In this document: piece by piece, positions 45,936 to 54,791 of the stretch
Position numbering within the stretch: the stretch's first letter is position 1
How the letters are laid out: each line of letters opens with the position of its first letter
NCBI RefSeq assembly: GCF_003259225.1
Contig: NZ_QHJF01000016.1
Coordinates: 95,916 to 159,915, forward strand
DNA length: 64,000 nucleotides
Direction of reading: 5' to 3'
Source: Marinomonas arctica
GTDB lineage: Bacteria; Pseudomonadota; Gammaproteobacteria; Pseudomonadales; Marinomonadaceae
Position numbers and translations under genes: made by a program
The notes under the pieces: generated by a model
Told to the model about the DNA's origin: nothing
What the model saw: the letters and a program-made list of their open reading frames with translations, nothing else
Database searches by the model: none

Positions 45936-48722
45936 TTGGCTACGGATTCTAAAACACACACTCCACCTATGGTTCTGGTAGACGGCTCGTCTTACCTTTA
46001 CCGAGCATTCCACGCGATTCCACCGATGCACACCAGCGACGGCCACCCAACCAACGCCACGCGCGGTGTGATCAGCATGATCCGCAGCCTCATCAAAACC
46101 TACCCAAATTCACCCATGGTCATCATCTTCGACGCCAAAGGCAAAACCTTCCGCGACGACATTTACAGCGAATACAAAGCCCACCGTCCGCCCATGCCAG
46201 ACGACCTTCGCCCACAAATCGAACCGATTCACCGCATGGTGGAAGCCATGGGCTTGCCGCTGGTCATCATCGATGGCGTAGAAGCCGACGACGTGATCGG
46301 CACCATCGCCAAACAAGTGGGCGAGCAAGGCCGCGAGGTCATTGTCTCCACTGGCGATAAAGACATGGCGCAACTGGTCACAGAGAACGTCACCCTTGTG
46401 AACACCATGAACAACACCGTCATGGACATCCAAGGCGTGAAAGACAAATTCGGCATCCCACCCGAACTCATCATCGATTACCTTGCACTCATGGGCGATA
46501 AAGTCGACAACATCCCCGGCGTACCGGGCGTAGGTGAGAAAACCGCCCTAGCCTTATTGCAAGGTCTTGGCAGCATCAAAGACATTTACAATCGCCTAGA
46601 CGAAATCGCCGATTTGGGCTTCCGTGGTTCTAAGACCATGAAACAAAAAATGGCCGACAACCAAGAGATGGCCGAGCTGTCTTACACCCTAGCAACCATC
46701 AAATGCGACGTGGAACTGCCCTTCGATCCACAAGATCTGAAAAACGGCGAAGCCGACAAAGACACCCTACGTGAGTGGTACACCAAGCTAGAATTCAAAA
46801 CCTGGCTCTCCGATCTAGACAACGCGCCAAGCGTCGGAAGCGCCAGCGACACAGTCGGCAACATCGCCGCTGAACAAAAAGACGGCCAAGTCGATACGCC
46901 AATCGCATCGGATCTCGAAGCCAATTACGAAACCATCTTAGACAAAGCCAGCTTCAACAAATGGCTAGAAAAAATCCAAGCCGCCGAGCTGGTTGCCTTC
47001 GATACAGAAACCACCTCGCTGAACTATATGGCTGCCGAGCTGGTTGGCGTGTCTTTTTCCGTGCAAGCAGGCGAAGCCGCTTACGTTCCGGTGGCCCACG
47101 ACTACGAAGGTGCGCCAGAACAACTAGACCGCGATTGGGTGCTAGAACAGCTGAAACCTTGGCTCGAAGACGATAAGCAAGCGAAAGTCGGCCAACACCT
47201 AAAATACGACGCCAACGTACTAAACAACTACGGCATCACCTTGCGCGGCATCGCCTACGACACCATGTTGGAATCTTACGTGTACAACTCCGTAAGCTCC
47301 CGCCACGACATGGACACCCTTGCCAGTAAATTCCTCGGCCACACCAACGTGAGCTTTGAAGACATTGCCGGCAAAGGCGCGAAGCAAAAAACCTTCAACC
47401 AAATCGACCTAGAGGTCGCCGCGTTTTATGCCGCAGAAGACGCCGACATCACCTTGCGTTTGCATCAAGCGATTTGGCCAAAAATCGAAACCACGCCAGA
47501 ATTGGTCAGCATCTTTAAAGACATCGAATGCCCACTGATTCCGGTATTGGCAAAAATGGAACAAACTGGCGCCTTGATCGACCCAGAGCTTCTGCATATT
47601 CAAAGCAGCGAAATCGCTGGCAAACTGCAAGAACTGGAAATCAAAGCCCACGAAGAAGCGGGCGAAAGCTTCAACCTCAGCTCACCAAAACAGCTGCAAG
47701 TCATCTTGTTTGAAAAACAAGGCTTGCCCGTTATCAAAAAAACGCCAAAAGGCCAGCCATCTACCGCCGAACCAATCTTGCAAGAACTGGCGCAAGACTA
47801 CGAACTGCCTCGCTTGATCATGGAACACCGCAGCCTGTCTAAGTTGAAATCCACTTACACAGACAAACTGCCAGAGATGATCCAGAAAACCGGCCGCATT
47901 CATACCTCGTACCACCAAGCCATTACCGCCACAGGTCGTTTGTCGTCGACTGATCCAAACTTGCAGAACATCCCGATTCGTTCTGCTGAAGGTCGTCGTA
48001 TTCGCCAAGCCTTCATCGCACCTGCTGGCTACAAACTGGTCGCGGCCGACTACTCACAAGTCGAATTACGCATCATGGCGCACTTGTCGCAAGATCCGGG
48101 CTTATTAGACGCCTTCACCAAAGACGCCGACGTGCACAAAGCCACCGCCGCGGAAGTCTTCGAAGTCAGCTTAGACGACGTCACCAGCGAACAACGCCGC
48201 CGCGCCAAAGCCATCAACTTCGGCTTGATCTACGGCATGTCCGCCTTTGGCCTCGCGAAACAGCTTGGCATTGGTCGCCCAGAAGCAGGCAAATACATCA
48301 AACGCTACTTCGAACGTTACCCAGGCGTACAGCAATACATGGAAAACACCCGCGAAAGCGCGAAAGAAAAAGGCTACGTAGAAACCATCTACGGCCGCCG
48401 CTTGTACTTGCCAGACATCAAAGCGAAAAACGCCATGATGCGCCAAGCCGCCGAACGCACCGCGATCAACGCCCCCATGCAAGGCTCCGCCGCCGACATC
48501 ATCAAACGCGCCATGATCAAAATGCACGACTGGCTAGCAGAAACCGACCTAGACGTGAAAATGATCATGCAAGTACACGATGAACTCATCTTCGAAGTGG
48601 CTGAAAAAGACATCGACGCCGCCAAAGAGAAAATCGTCGACATTATGCAGAATAGTAGTCAGATAGACGTGCCTTTGCTTGTGGAAGCGGGAGTTGGGAA
48701 CAACTGGGACGAGGCGCATTGA
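45936..48722 (+). CDS. polA: DNA polymerase I
   Basis: A 928-residue repair polymerase. Seen: N-terminal 5'-3' exonuclease (LVDGSSYLYRAFHAIPPM; GVEADDVIGT; GVGEKTA), 3'-5' proofreading domain with intact FDTETTSL (DxE), and polymerase motifs A (AADYSQVELRIMAHLSQD), B (RRAKAINFGLIYGMSAFG) and C (QVHDELIFE). Start is TTG 45936 behind AGAGG; the first ATG is 12 codons later without a site. Odd: the last 25 or so codons (from about 48643) use different codons (AGT AGT CAG ATA) from the C-ending style of the rest, and the last 14 codons recur at 60026-60067. The 3' end looks replaced by an inserted element. Confidence 0.96.
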   Translation: MATDSKTHTPPMVLVDGSSYLYRAFHAIPPMHTSDGHPTNATRGVISMIRSLIKTYPNSPMVIIFDAKGKTFRDDIYSEYKAHRPPMPDDLRPQIEPIHRMVEAMGLPLVIIDGVEADDVIGTIAKQVGEQGREVIVSTGDKDMAQLVTENVTLVNTMNNTVMDIQGVKDKFGIPPELIIDYLALMGDKVDNIPGVPGVGEKTALALLQGLGSIKDIYNRLDEIADLGFRGSKTMKQKMADNQEMAELSYTLATIKCDVELPFDPQDLKNGEADKDTLREWYTKLEFKTWLSDLDNAPSVGSASDTVGNIAAEQKDGQVDTPIASDLEANYETILDKASFNKWLEKIQAAELVAFDTETTSLNYMAAELVGVSFSVQAGEAAYVPVAHDYEGAPEQLDRDWVLEQLKPWLEDDKQAKVGQHLKYDANVLNNYGITLRGIAYDTMLESYVYNSVSSRHDMDTLASKFLGHTNVSFEDIAGKGAKQKTFNQIDLEVAAFYAAEDADITLRLHQAIWPKIETTPELVSIFKDIECPLIPVLAKMEQTGALIDPELLHIQSSEIAGKLQELEIKAHEEAGESFNLSSPKQLQVILFEKQGLPVIKKTPKGQPSTAEPILQELAQDYELPRLIMEHRSLSKLKSTYTDKLPEMIQKTGRIHTSYHQAITATGRLSSTDPNLQNIPIRSAEGRRIRQAFIAPAGYKLVAADYSQVELRIMAHLSQDPGLLDAFTKDADVHKATAAEVFEVSLDDVTSEQRRRAKAINFGLIYGMSAFGLAKQLGIGRPEAGKYIKRYFERYPGVQQYMENTRESAKEKGYVETIYGRRLYLPDIKAKNAMMRQAAERTAINAPMQGSAADIIKRAMIKMHDWLAETDLDVKMIMQVHDELIFEVAEKDIDAAKEKIVDIMQNSSQIDVPLLVEAGVGNNWDEAH
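48681..48722 (+). repeat. Left copy of the polA 3'-end repeat (putative attL)
   Basis: The last 14 codons of polA, ending ...NWDEAH and stop. The 19 bases 48702-48720 (AACTGGGACGAGGCGCATT) are identical to 60047-60065. Confidence 0.75.
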
Positions 48723-48930
48723 GTGCCTCGGATCTAAAATAGCAATGCCTAAAAAATTAAATTTTTTGTTTTGCCATAAACTTTTAATTATAGTGAAAAA
48801 AAGGCATAAAGAATGATGTTCAGATGAGTTTTATAAAAAACTATGCTAAAAACACCTTTATAAGTGTATTCTGTCCAGTTATGAAAAAGACATACACAGA
48901 AGCATTAAAAACTGTTAAGAAGGTATCCAG

Positions 48931-49314
48931 ATGAGTACTAAAAGCACATTTATCAAGAGCTTAGGGAGCTTATTTGATCTTTCTGATAGGAAGGGTTCCC
49001 ATTTCGAAAGCTTAGGTAAATACAACACATTCGATATTGAATATGAGCAACATGCGCTGAATGTTTCAGAGGCATGGAAAGAAACATCAGATTTAATGGG
49101 TGAAGCCTACTTCACCTTAAATCCAATACAGGGTAAGTCGTTTTATTTGGCAAAAGCAAAAGCGCTGTCAAAAAATACTGTGTCCTATTTTAACCTGTCT
49201 GAAAACTTTTCATTGGACGCTATAGAAGAGCAGCTTCTTGAAGACTCACTAGTAGACAATTGTGTACACCTAAAAAAGAGTGTTAAAACAACACATTTCA
49301 GAACAAGGAGATAG
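48931..49314 (+). CDS. Hypothetical protein paired with a DUF2335 gene
   Basis: A 127-residue protein that I do not recognise. It is mixed alpha/beta by appearance, has no membrane helix, signal or metal motif, and opens MSTKSTFIKSLGSLFDLSDR. AAGAAGG precedes ATG. It is the first gene of the island, 208 bases after polA, and is separated from the DUF2335 membrane-protein gene by only five bases, so the two form one unit. AT-rich codon use differs sharply from polA. Confidence 0.7.
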   Translation: MSTKSTFIKSLGSLFDLSDRKGSHFESLGKYNTFDIEYEQHALNVSEAWKETSDLMGEAYFTLNPIQGKSFYLAKAKALSKNTVSYFNLSENFSLDAIEEQLLEDSLVDNCVHLKKSVKTTHFRTRR

Positions 49315-49319
49315 TCATT

Positions 49320-49880
49320 ATGGAAAGCAATACCGACAATAAGGACACAGAGTCACTATCTAATAATCTTGATAACAACATTGAAGAGCCTGATGCAGAG
49401 GAAGCTATTGAGGGTGTGATCGAGCGAGTAGCAAAATCGGATCCTGAAGCAGCCGCTAAAATTAGCACTTATATTGTTCAAAAAGTGCATCATGGCCCAA
49501 TGCCTTCTCCCGAAGACATTGCATCATATGCACAAATTCAAAAAGATCTTCCTGAACGAATGATGGCCATGGCTGAAAGCGCTCAAAAAAATAAGGCTCA
49601 AAATACACAAACCATTCTAGATCTTAAGAGACAAGAAATTGAATTACATAAACAACAACTCAATACACAACATACACTCAAAACAAAAGAGCTGAGCAAC
49701 CAGAAGTTGAGCCTATACCTAGCCAGTGTTGTGGTCATTTTATGTATTACAGGGTCTTTCTACTTGGCATTACAAGATAAAACGGCAGTGGCAATTGTAA
49801 TAGGAGGCACTACCGTTGTTGGTATTGTTGGCGCCTTCCTGACGTCTAAAAATAAAGATAACGTTGATACGAGTGAGTAA
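49320..49880 (+). CDS. DUF2335 family membrane protein
   Basis: A 186-residue protein. Seen: acidic, disordered N-terminus, the DUF2335 core HHGPMPSPEDIASYAQIQKDLPERMMAMAESAQ, a coiled-coil stretch (about 95-130) and two C-terminal membrane helices (LYLASVVVILCITGSFYLAL and AIVIGGTTVVGIVGAFL). DUF2335 proteins are frequent in prophages and islands; function unknown, with membrane-effector roles suspected by some. Second of a two-gene unit. Its neighbourhood suggests a defence or toxin role, but nothing in the sequence proves it. Confidence 0.82.
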   Translation: MESNTDNKDTESLSNNLDNNIEEPDAEEAIEGVIERVAKSDPEAAAKISTYIVQKVHHGPMPSPEDIASYAQIQKDLPERMMAMAESAQKNKAQNTQTILDLKRQEIELHKQQLNTQHTLKTKELSNQKLSLYLASVVVILCITGSFYLALQDKTAVAIVIGGTTVVGIVGAFLTSKNKDNVDTSE

Positions 49881-49928
49881 TAAGAAAAAATAGAGGGCTG
49901 ACATCATCGCAGTAATATGAAGCAGATA

Positions 49929-50102
49929 TAGCTCTTTGGGGTCAGGGTGACCAAACAATGTTTAGTCTAACCATCAACAATGATGTCACTGGCGAATCAT
50001 TGTTAGCGTGAGAACATATGGACAATCCAGTAATCAGTCACATGTTAAGCCCTGCTACAGGGTCAAGTTTAGTACTGACAACCAACGCATTGCAACCAGC
50101 AA
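49929..50102. repeat. Long direct repeat, copy 1
   Basis: About 174 bases, roughly 90% identical by eye to 52246-52418. It opens CTTTGGGGTCAGGGTGAC, related to the RAYT-end motif, and includes the outward-facing arms AACAATG and CATTGTT. The two copies bracket the MFS/AsnC genes. The rest of 49881-50267 shows no gene. Confidence 0.8.
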
Positions 50103-50267
50103 TTATGAAGCTCCCCCCATCTAACACTTGCCCCCAAGTTAAAGTAGCTATCTCTGAATAGTTAAATAAACAGTCAAGCGTAACAATTATCTTAGCAAAA
50201 CAACCAAATCTAACAAAAATCTTATCTGCAAAAATATTTTCTTGGGTATTAGCTGATTACTAAAAGA

Positions 50268-51431
50268 TTAAACTGGTTTGATCAAATCTCCTTTCTGTAC
50301 AAAAAGTAAAAAAATCAATGTGAGCAGCGAGACCGCTGCACCAGCAGCTAGTGCAACGATCGGAAAATTGAAGTTTTCATAGATGACTCCGAATAATACG
50401 GTACCAAGTGAGCCACCCACATAGGTGAAAACGCTATTCATCCCCATCAACTGCCCTTTTATTGGCGTTTTAAGTTCTCCAATCATAGTAATGATGGCAC
50501 TTAAGCCAAGATGGTTAAAAAAGCCCCATATTAGGCAAATTACATACATGGTATGAACGCTTCGATTAAGCGTAAACAAGGAAAGATACACAGATAAAAG
50601 AAGCAAAAATATATAAAGGGATGCGCGACGAACGCCTATTTTATCTATGATAGGGTCTGCAAATGACGCCACCCCAAATCCGATTCCATAAGCCAACACT
50701 GCATATCCTGCCTCAATAGTGGTCGATCCAAACTCTGCTCTAAGGTATGTGCCGATATAGCTATAAGTGCCATAAAACGCCATCATATAAAGTAGGTTCA
50801 TCAACAGAAGTGTTTTAGCATGCCGAATGTTGAACGGAGCTAAAATATTCCAACCTGCAACCTGAACACTTTTGTTTTCATTGCCAGCTTCCGTAAACGA
50901 TGCTGACGTCATGCTAATAACCGCCAGTACAAACAAAGCAAAGGCCAGCAAGAAATAGTAAGAAGTTCGCCAACCAAAATTTTCAGTAAGCAACGAAGCA
51001 AGTGGAACGCCAGCAACGAGTGCAAGAGACCACCCAGTTAATATTCGCCCAACAATCTTTGTTTCTTGACCCTTTGGTGCAATGATAGGCGCTAAAGCAT
51101 ATATTGCAGGTAATGAAACGCCAGCTCCAAGACCTGCTAAACACTGGCCTACCATTAAAATGGGAAGGCTCCATGAAACAGCACTAACGGCAGTTCCAAC
51201 TGTTACAAGCAAAAAGGCGCCCAGTAATATTCGATAAATTCCTAGCTCATCGATAAACCGAGCTAGGAACAAAGCAGACATTGCGGTACAGGCGTTATAA
51301 GCAGTAATAGCCCAAGCTACCTCAATCGGAGAAATAAAGAAGTCGTTGGCAACGTCTGCTAGAATTGGACTTAACAACAATGAATTAGAACCAATAATAC
51401 CAACAGCTATCATGAGTATGTAACTAATCAT
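50268..51431 (-). CDS. MFS transporter (DHA1-like)
   Basis: A 387-residue major facilitator with about 12 helices. Seen: LLSPILADVANDFFISPIEVAWAITAYNACTAMSALFLARFID (helices 1-2 and loop), GAGVSLPAIYALAPIIAPKGQ, and GYAVLAYGIGFGVASFADPIIDKIG at the start of the second half. An exporter of a small molecule, possibly an amino acid or drug, since the divergent gene is an Lrp/AsnC regulator. Lies between two long direct repeats. Confidence 0.88.
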   Translation of the reverse strand: MISYILMIAVGIIGSNSLLLSPILADVANDFFISPIEVAWAITAYNACTAMSALFLARFIDELGIYRILLGAFLLVTVGTAVSAVSWSLPILMVGQCLAGLGAGVSLPAIYALAPIIAPKGQETKIVGRILTGWSLALVAGVPLASLLTENFGWRTSYYFLLAFALFVLAVISMTSASFTEAGNENKSVQVAGWNILAPFNIRHAKTLLLMNLLYMMAFYGTYSYIGTYLRAEFGSTTIEAGYAVLAYGIGFGVASFADPIIDKIGVRRASLYIFLLLLSVYLSLFTLNRSVHTMYVICLIWGFFNHLGLSAIITMIGELKTPIKGQLMGMNSVFTYVGGSLGTVLFGVIYENFNFPIVALAAGAAVSLLTLIFLLFVQKGDLIKPV

Positions 51432-51524
51432 AAACCAACCTCATCCTTAAAAAATAGATAAATCCATATAACATCCGGATTTTTAGATTAATAAACGTAT
51501 ATCATACGAAAAAATGGGCTGTCA

Positions 51525-52004
51525 ATGAAAAATCAGCAAGAAATAGAAAAAAGCAGAGAAGACATATCTAAAATTGATATCCAGATTCTTGAGATAGTGT
51601 CTCGAGACGCCTCAATCAGCTCAGCAGATCTGGGAAAAGCGGTGGGGTTATCATCTTCATCAGCAAACGAAAGACTGAGACGACTCAAATCTGAAGGCTA
51701 CATAGTGGCTACCGTCGCCGTGATCGACCCACTTAAGTTTTCCAGAGACTTTTTAGCATTTGTACGCTTAAAAATTGGGACGACAGGTAAACAAGATATA
51801 GTGAAGCAACTAGAAGCGATTCGCTCAGTAGAAGAAATCCACTCAATTGCAGGCGAATTCTCGCTACTACTCAAAGTGAGAACAGTGAATGCCGATGCAA
51901 TGGAGCGCGTTTTTGAAGAGATCTATCAGATACCCAATATCATAGGATCCGAAACAGATATTGCGTTTCGAACCTACACAGATCGACCACCGCAACTACT
52001 GTAA
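51525..52004 (+). CDS. Lrp/AsnC family transcriptional regulator
   Basis: A 159-residue regulator. Seen: HTH (DIQILEIVSRDASISSADLGKAVGLSSSSANERLRRLKSEGYI), then the RAM/ACT-like ligand domain (AFVRLKIGTTGKQDIVKQLEAIRSVEEIHSIAGEFSLLLKVRTVN). Such proteins sense amino acids. Divergent from the MFS gene, which it very likely controls across a 93-base gap. Starts ATG 51525. Confidence 0.9.
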   Translation: MKNQQEIEKSREDISKIDIQILEIVSRDASISSADLGKAVGLSSSSANERLRRLKSEGYIVATVAVIDPLKFSRDFLAFVRLKIGTTGKQDIVKQLEAIRSVEEIHSIAGEFSLLLKVRTVNADAMERVFEEIYQIPNIIGSETDIAFRTYTDRPPQLL

Positions 52005-52184
52005 AAAAAACAAAAGACAGGGCTGTTTGATTAATCTTTACTAACACTGTTTCAAAATGACGTGGGTATATACTGTGCTTTAGTGATAAACCGTAGACTC
52101 GATATTAATGACAAAGCCTACTTACGACATTATCTAGAAAATCCCACTCAGGGACAGTCATCGCAATGATATAAAACAGGCATA

Positions 52185-52213
52185 AAAAAAGAGCATGACA
52201 AATGCTCTTTTTT
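52185..52213. terminator. Bidirectional intrinsic terminator
   Basis: Perfect 12-base stem AAAAAAGAGCAT / ATGCTCTTTTTT with a five-base loop, downstream of the AsnC-type gene. Confidence 0.88.
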
Positions 52214-52245
52214 AAAATGAAAAATGATAGTTCGTGGCAGCCCTT

Positions 52246-52418
52246 TAGCTCTTTGGGGTCAGGGTGACTAAACAATGTTTAGTCTAACCATCAACAATGA
52301 TGTCACTGGCGAATCATTAGTAGCGTGAGAACATATGGACAATCCAGTAATGAGTCATATGTTAAGCCCTTCTACATGGTCAATTTTAGTGCTGACACCA
52401 ACGTATTGCAACCAACAA
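52246..52418. repeat. Long direct repeat, copy 2
   Basis: Second copy of the element at 49929-50102, same orientation, with a one-base deletion and scattered changes. Sequence similarity may extend about 20 bases further upstream before the terminator. Confidence 0.8.
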
Positions 52419-52460
52419 CAAACAGTCCGTAATTAAAGAAGGTAAAATGAAGTCCGTGCT

Positions 52461-52499
52461 GCAGTAGAAGCTATTTGCCTGACAAATAGCTTCTACTGC
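52461..52499. repeat. Perfect 17-base hairpin
   Basis: GCAGTAGAAGCTATTTG and its exact complement around five bases. It has no T-run, so it is not a normal terminator. It lies in the gene-free stretch 52005-52570. Confidence 0.7.
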
Positions 52500-52570
52500 C
52501 ACTGTTATTCTATGTTCAGCGGAACCGTCTCAGTAGCACTAAAAAATAGTGAGGCATAACGATTTTCTAA

Positions 52571-52811
52571 GCAATTGGGGTCAGATGAAAATTAAGCTCT
52601 CTTCCTTGGCTTTCGCCCTCGTTTCATAGGCGAAACATGCCTGTTAGCATTTCAATATCTTCTTTAAATCTATCATTCACCAGTGTCATGTCGGACTGGG
52701 GGGCTGTGCGTACTCGACCTAGTTCTTCATCTGATATATGTACTTTTAACAATGTTTGGTATCGTTTGGAGCGGTCTTTTTGCTGGCGACTCAATTGCGT
52801 TTCTTTATATA
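52571..52811 (-). pseudogene. RAYT transposase C-terminal remnant with RAYT-end repeat
   Basis: Minus-strand translation gives LYKETQLSRQQKDRSKRYQ, then HISDEELGRVRTAPQSDM, then NDRFKEDIEMLTG, matching the tail of the transposase at 63686-64000. A frameshift follows near 52635, and the end reads KRGRKPRKRA. Immediately after its stop comes the repeat CAATTGGGGTCAGATG (plus strand, 52572 on), as at the RAYT near the right edge. The remnant abuts the 3' end of the SNIPE-like gene. Confidence 0.82.
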
Positions 52812-54424
52812 GTCGGCTCTAATACGGGATTAGATAAATTTTTCTGCTTCTCAATGGCTAAAGACTCTCTGAACTCTTCTGCTTCTGCTTTCATTGTCCA
52901 GTGAATATCTGTGATTCCTTCTGATTGAATTACTGATTTGATGTCTGATAGTGACAGTCTAAAGAACTCTTTTCGTGGGTTTACTTTATTTACAGAGTTA
53001 TTATTGAAAGATTTATGTAACGCATTTTCTAAAGAAGGGGCGTCTTTTGAAAAGATCATAGCATGAACATCAAAGGAGAAAGGTACAGAAGCATCACCTA
53101 GTTCTTTAACGCGATCTAATGGGTCAAGTCTTCTAGTCATGCCAATTTTGTAAACATTTTCACCAAAGCTGCCAATATTACTAATAACATACACATGACC
53201 TTGCTTGGTTTGTTGAGCCATAGAAATTGCACGCTGACCTTTTAGTTCGGCATCTTTAAGCTTTAATTCTAGTTCTGCCAGTTGAGACTCATATTGTTGC
53301 TTTTGTTCTTCAGATGCGTTTTCGAGCTCTTTTCTGGCTTTTTCGAGAGCTTGTTGAAGCATTCGTTCTTCTTTTTCAGCTTCTTTAATGGCTTTTTCCA
53401 TTTCTTTGCGCGCTTTTTCTTCTTCACGAATTTGTTCGCGAATTTCTCTTTGTTCTGCAAGCTCTTGCTGTCTCAATTCATGGGTTGCTACAGCCCATTT
53501 TAGCTCATCAAGACGAGCATCTAGGAATTCACGTGAAATACGAGCGTTTCTAAACGGTTTGCCGTTGTGGTTGACTAAAGCGAATGCATCGGTGATTTCT
53601 TGTTTAATTTTGCCAAAGTTGTCGTGTTTAACCTTAGACATGGCAGAATCAACTTTGCCATTAAATGCATCTATGACGAAGTAAATGGCGTACTTTCTTC
53701 GGTTTAGCTCTGCGTAGTCGCAGTCAGCAGCTCTATCGCTACTGATTAATTCTTTGATACGTTTGCGTTGGATTTTAAGCTGTTCACCAGCCTCTTTGTG
53801 ACTGTATTCTTCAGCAAGTTCGTCTAACACTGTATGGTTAGGAATGATGTAATCATCTTTGTAGCCATCAATAGCGTTTTGCATGGCTATGATTGCGCTT
53901 TCGTATTGGTCTGCCTTGGCTTTTGCTTCCAGTGCTTCGCCTGCAATTTCTTGGGCTCGCTTGTTGGCGTATTCAGTTATTCTGTCTGATTCAGCTAGGG
54001 CTTCTTTTTTGAGTTGATCTGCTTTTTCTTGAGCTTTGGCTTGAATTTCTTTACTTTCCGCTTTTGAGTTTTGGGCGTCCATTTTTGCTGCGCTAGTGAT
54101 TTCGTATGCTTCATCCTCGCTTCTTTGAATTATCAGAGCGGATTGTTTGTCGGCTTCATCCAGTATCTTTCGAGCTGTTTCAGTGAGTTTATGGGCTTCT
54201 CTGCTAAGTTTTTCTGCCTCGGCCTCAATATTGGTTATAGGCGCAAGCTTTTCTTTCAGTTGTTCGATTTCTGTGATTGCTTGCAGATGTTTTACATTTA
54301 ACTTTGCTAGCCTTTTCTTAAAAATACGAGCCCTGATCCAGAAAAATAATGTAAGAATGAGGGGGGTAATCAAAATAAGAAGAGCAAAAATGGTTGCTCC
54401 GCTGTTTGATGGGTCCTGTTCCAT
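52805..54424 (-). CDS. SNIPE-like membrane nuclease: DUF4041 plus GIY-YIG
   Basis: A 539-residue protein. Seen in order: one membrane helix at residues 11-31 (ATIFALLILITPLILTLFFW), a long charged coiled coil (about 40-185), the DUF4041 region (YAELNRRKYAIYFVIDAFNGKVDSAM and NARISREFLDARLDELKWAV), a second coiled coil (315-405) and a GIY-YIG/Mug113 nuclease (409-495) with VYV and YKIGMTRR, the catalytic Glu466 in SLENALHKSF and NPRKEFFRL. Known: SNIPE of E. coli has this order, sits in the inner membrane and cuts phage DNA as it enters. The same role here is inferred. AAGGA precedes ATG. The last residues lie against a RAYT remnant and may not be native. Confidence 0.85.
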   Translation of the reverse strand: MEQDPSNSGATIFALLILITPLILTLFFWIRARIFKKRLAKLNVKHLQAITEIEQLKEKLAPITNIEAEAEKLSREAHKLTETARKILDEADKQSALIIQRSEDEAYEITSAAKMDAQNSKAESKEIQAKAQEKADQLKKEALAESDRITEYANKRAQEIAGEALEAKAKADQYESAIIAMQNAIDGYKDDYIIPNHTVLDELAEEYSHKEAGEQLKIQRKRIKELISSDRAADCDYAELNRRKYAIYFVIDAFNGKVDSAMSKVKHDNFGKIKQEITDAFALVNHNGKPFRNARISREFLDARLDELKWAVATHELRQQELAEQREIREQIREEEKARKEMEKAIKEAEKEERMLQQALEKARKELENASEEQKQQYESQLAELELKLKDAELKGQRAISMAQQTKQGHVYVISNIGSFGENVYKIGMTRRLDPLDRVKELGDASVPFSFDVHAMIFSKDAPSLENALHKSFNNNSVNKVNPRKEFFRLSLSDIKSVIQSEGITDIHWTMKAEAEEFRESLAIEKQKNLSNPVLEPTI

Positions 54425-54626
54425 ATTCGTTAATCCTTATAAATTTAGATAATTATTGTTCAAGAAATGACAAGTTTTTTACTGCAAAAGCTAGCTTCCT
54501 AATAAACTATAAACCAGTTTTAAAGGCATGACACGTCACGGTTTCAATTTTTAACGGTTAAAAGTCAATGTTGTCTGGGGAAATGATTGTGCATTAGTTC
54601 GGTGTTTAGTTCATAAACAATTTGAA

Positions 54627-54653
54627 CAATTGGAGTCAGATGAAAATTAAGCC
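54627..54653 (+). repeat. Solo RAYT-end repeat
   Basis: CAATTGGAGTCAGATGAAAA and following bases, one change from the main form. It lies alone in the 54425-54791 gap, between the SNIPE-like and PD-(D/E)XK genes. No RAYT coding remnant is visible here. Confidence 0.8.
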
Positions 54654-54664
54654 ATAAAACGACA

Positions 54665-54687
54665 AAAGCCATGCTGAGCATGGCTTT
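54665..54687. terminator. Hairpin terminator
   Basis: Perfect stem AAAGCCATGC / GCATGGCTTT with a three-base loop, between the PD-(D/E)XK gene end and the SNIPE-like gene start. A second imperfect hairpin (CTTCGG...CCGAAG) follows. Confidence 0.65.
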
Positions 54688-54791
54688 CTACTTCGTATGT
54701 CTTCGGTGGGCTGCCTAAGCAGGGATATCCGAAGCTCTCACGAACTATGCTAGTGAAGATAAGTATATTTTTCAATATAACTAAGTCACCA

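Noticed and set aside
46110..48643. Several long minus-strand frames inside polA
   Set aside because: They are antisense shadows caused by the third-base bias of polA, with no ribosome sites and no recognisable motifs.
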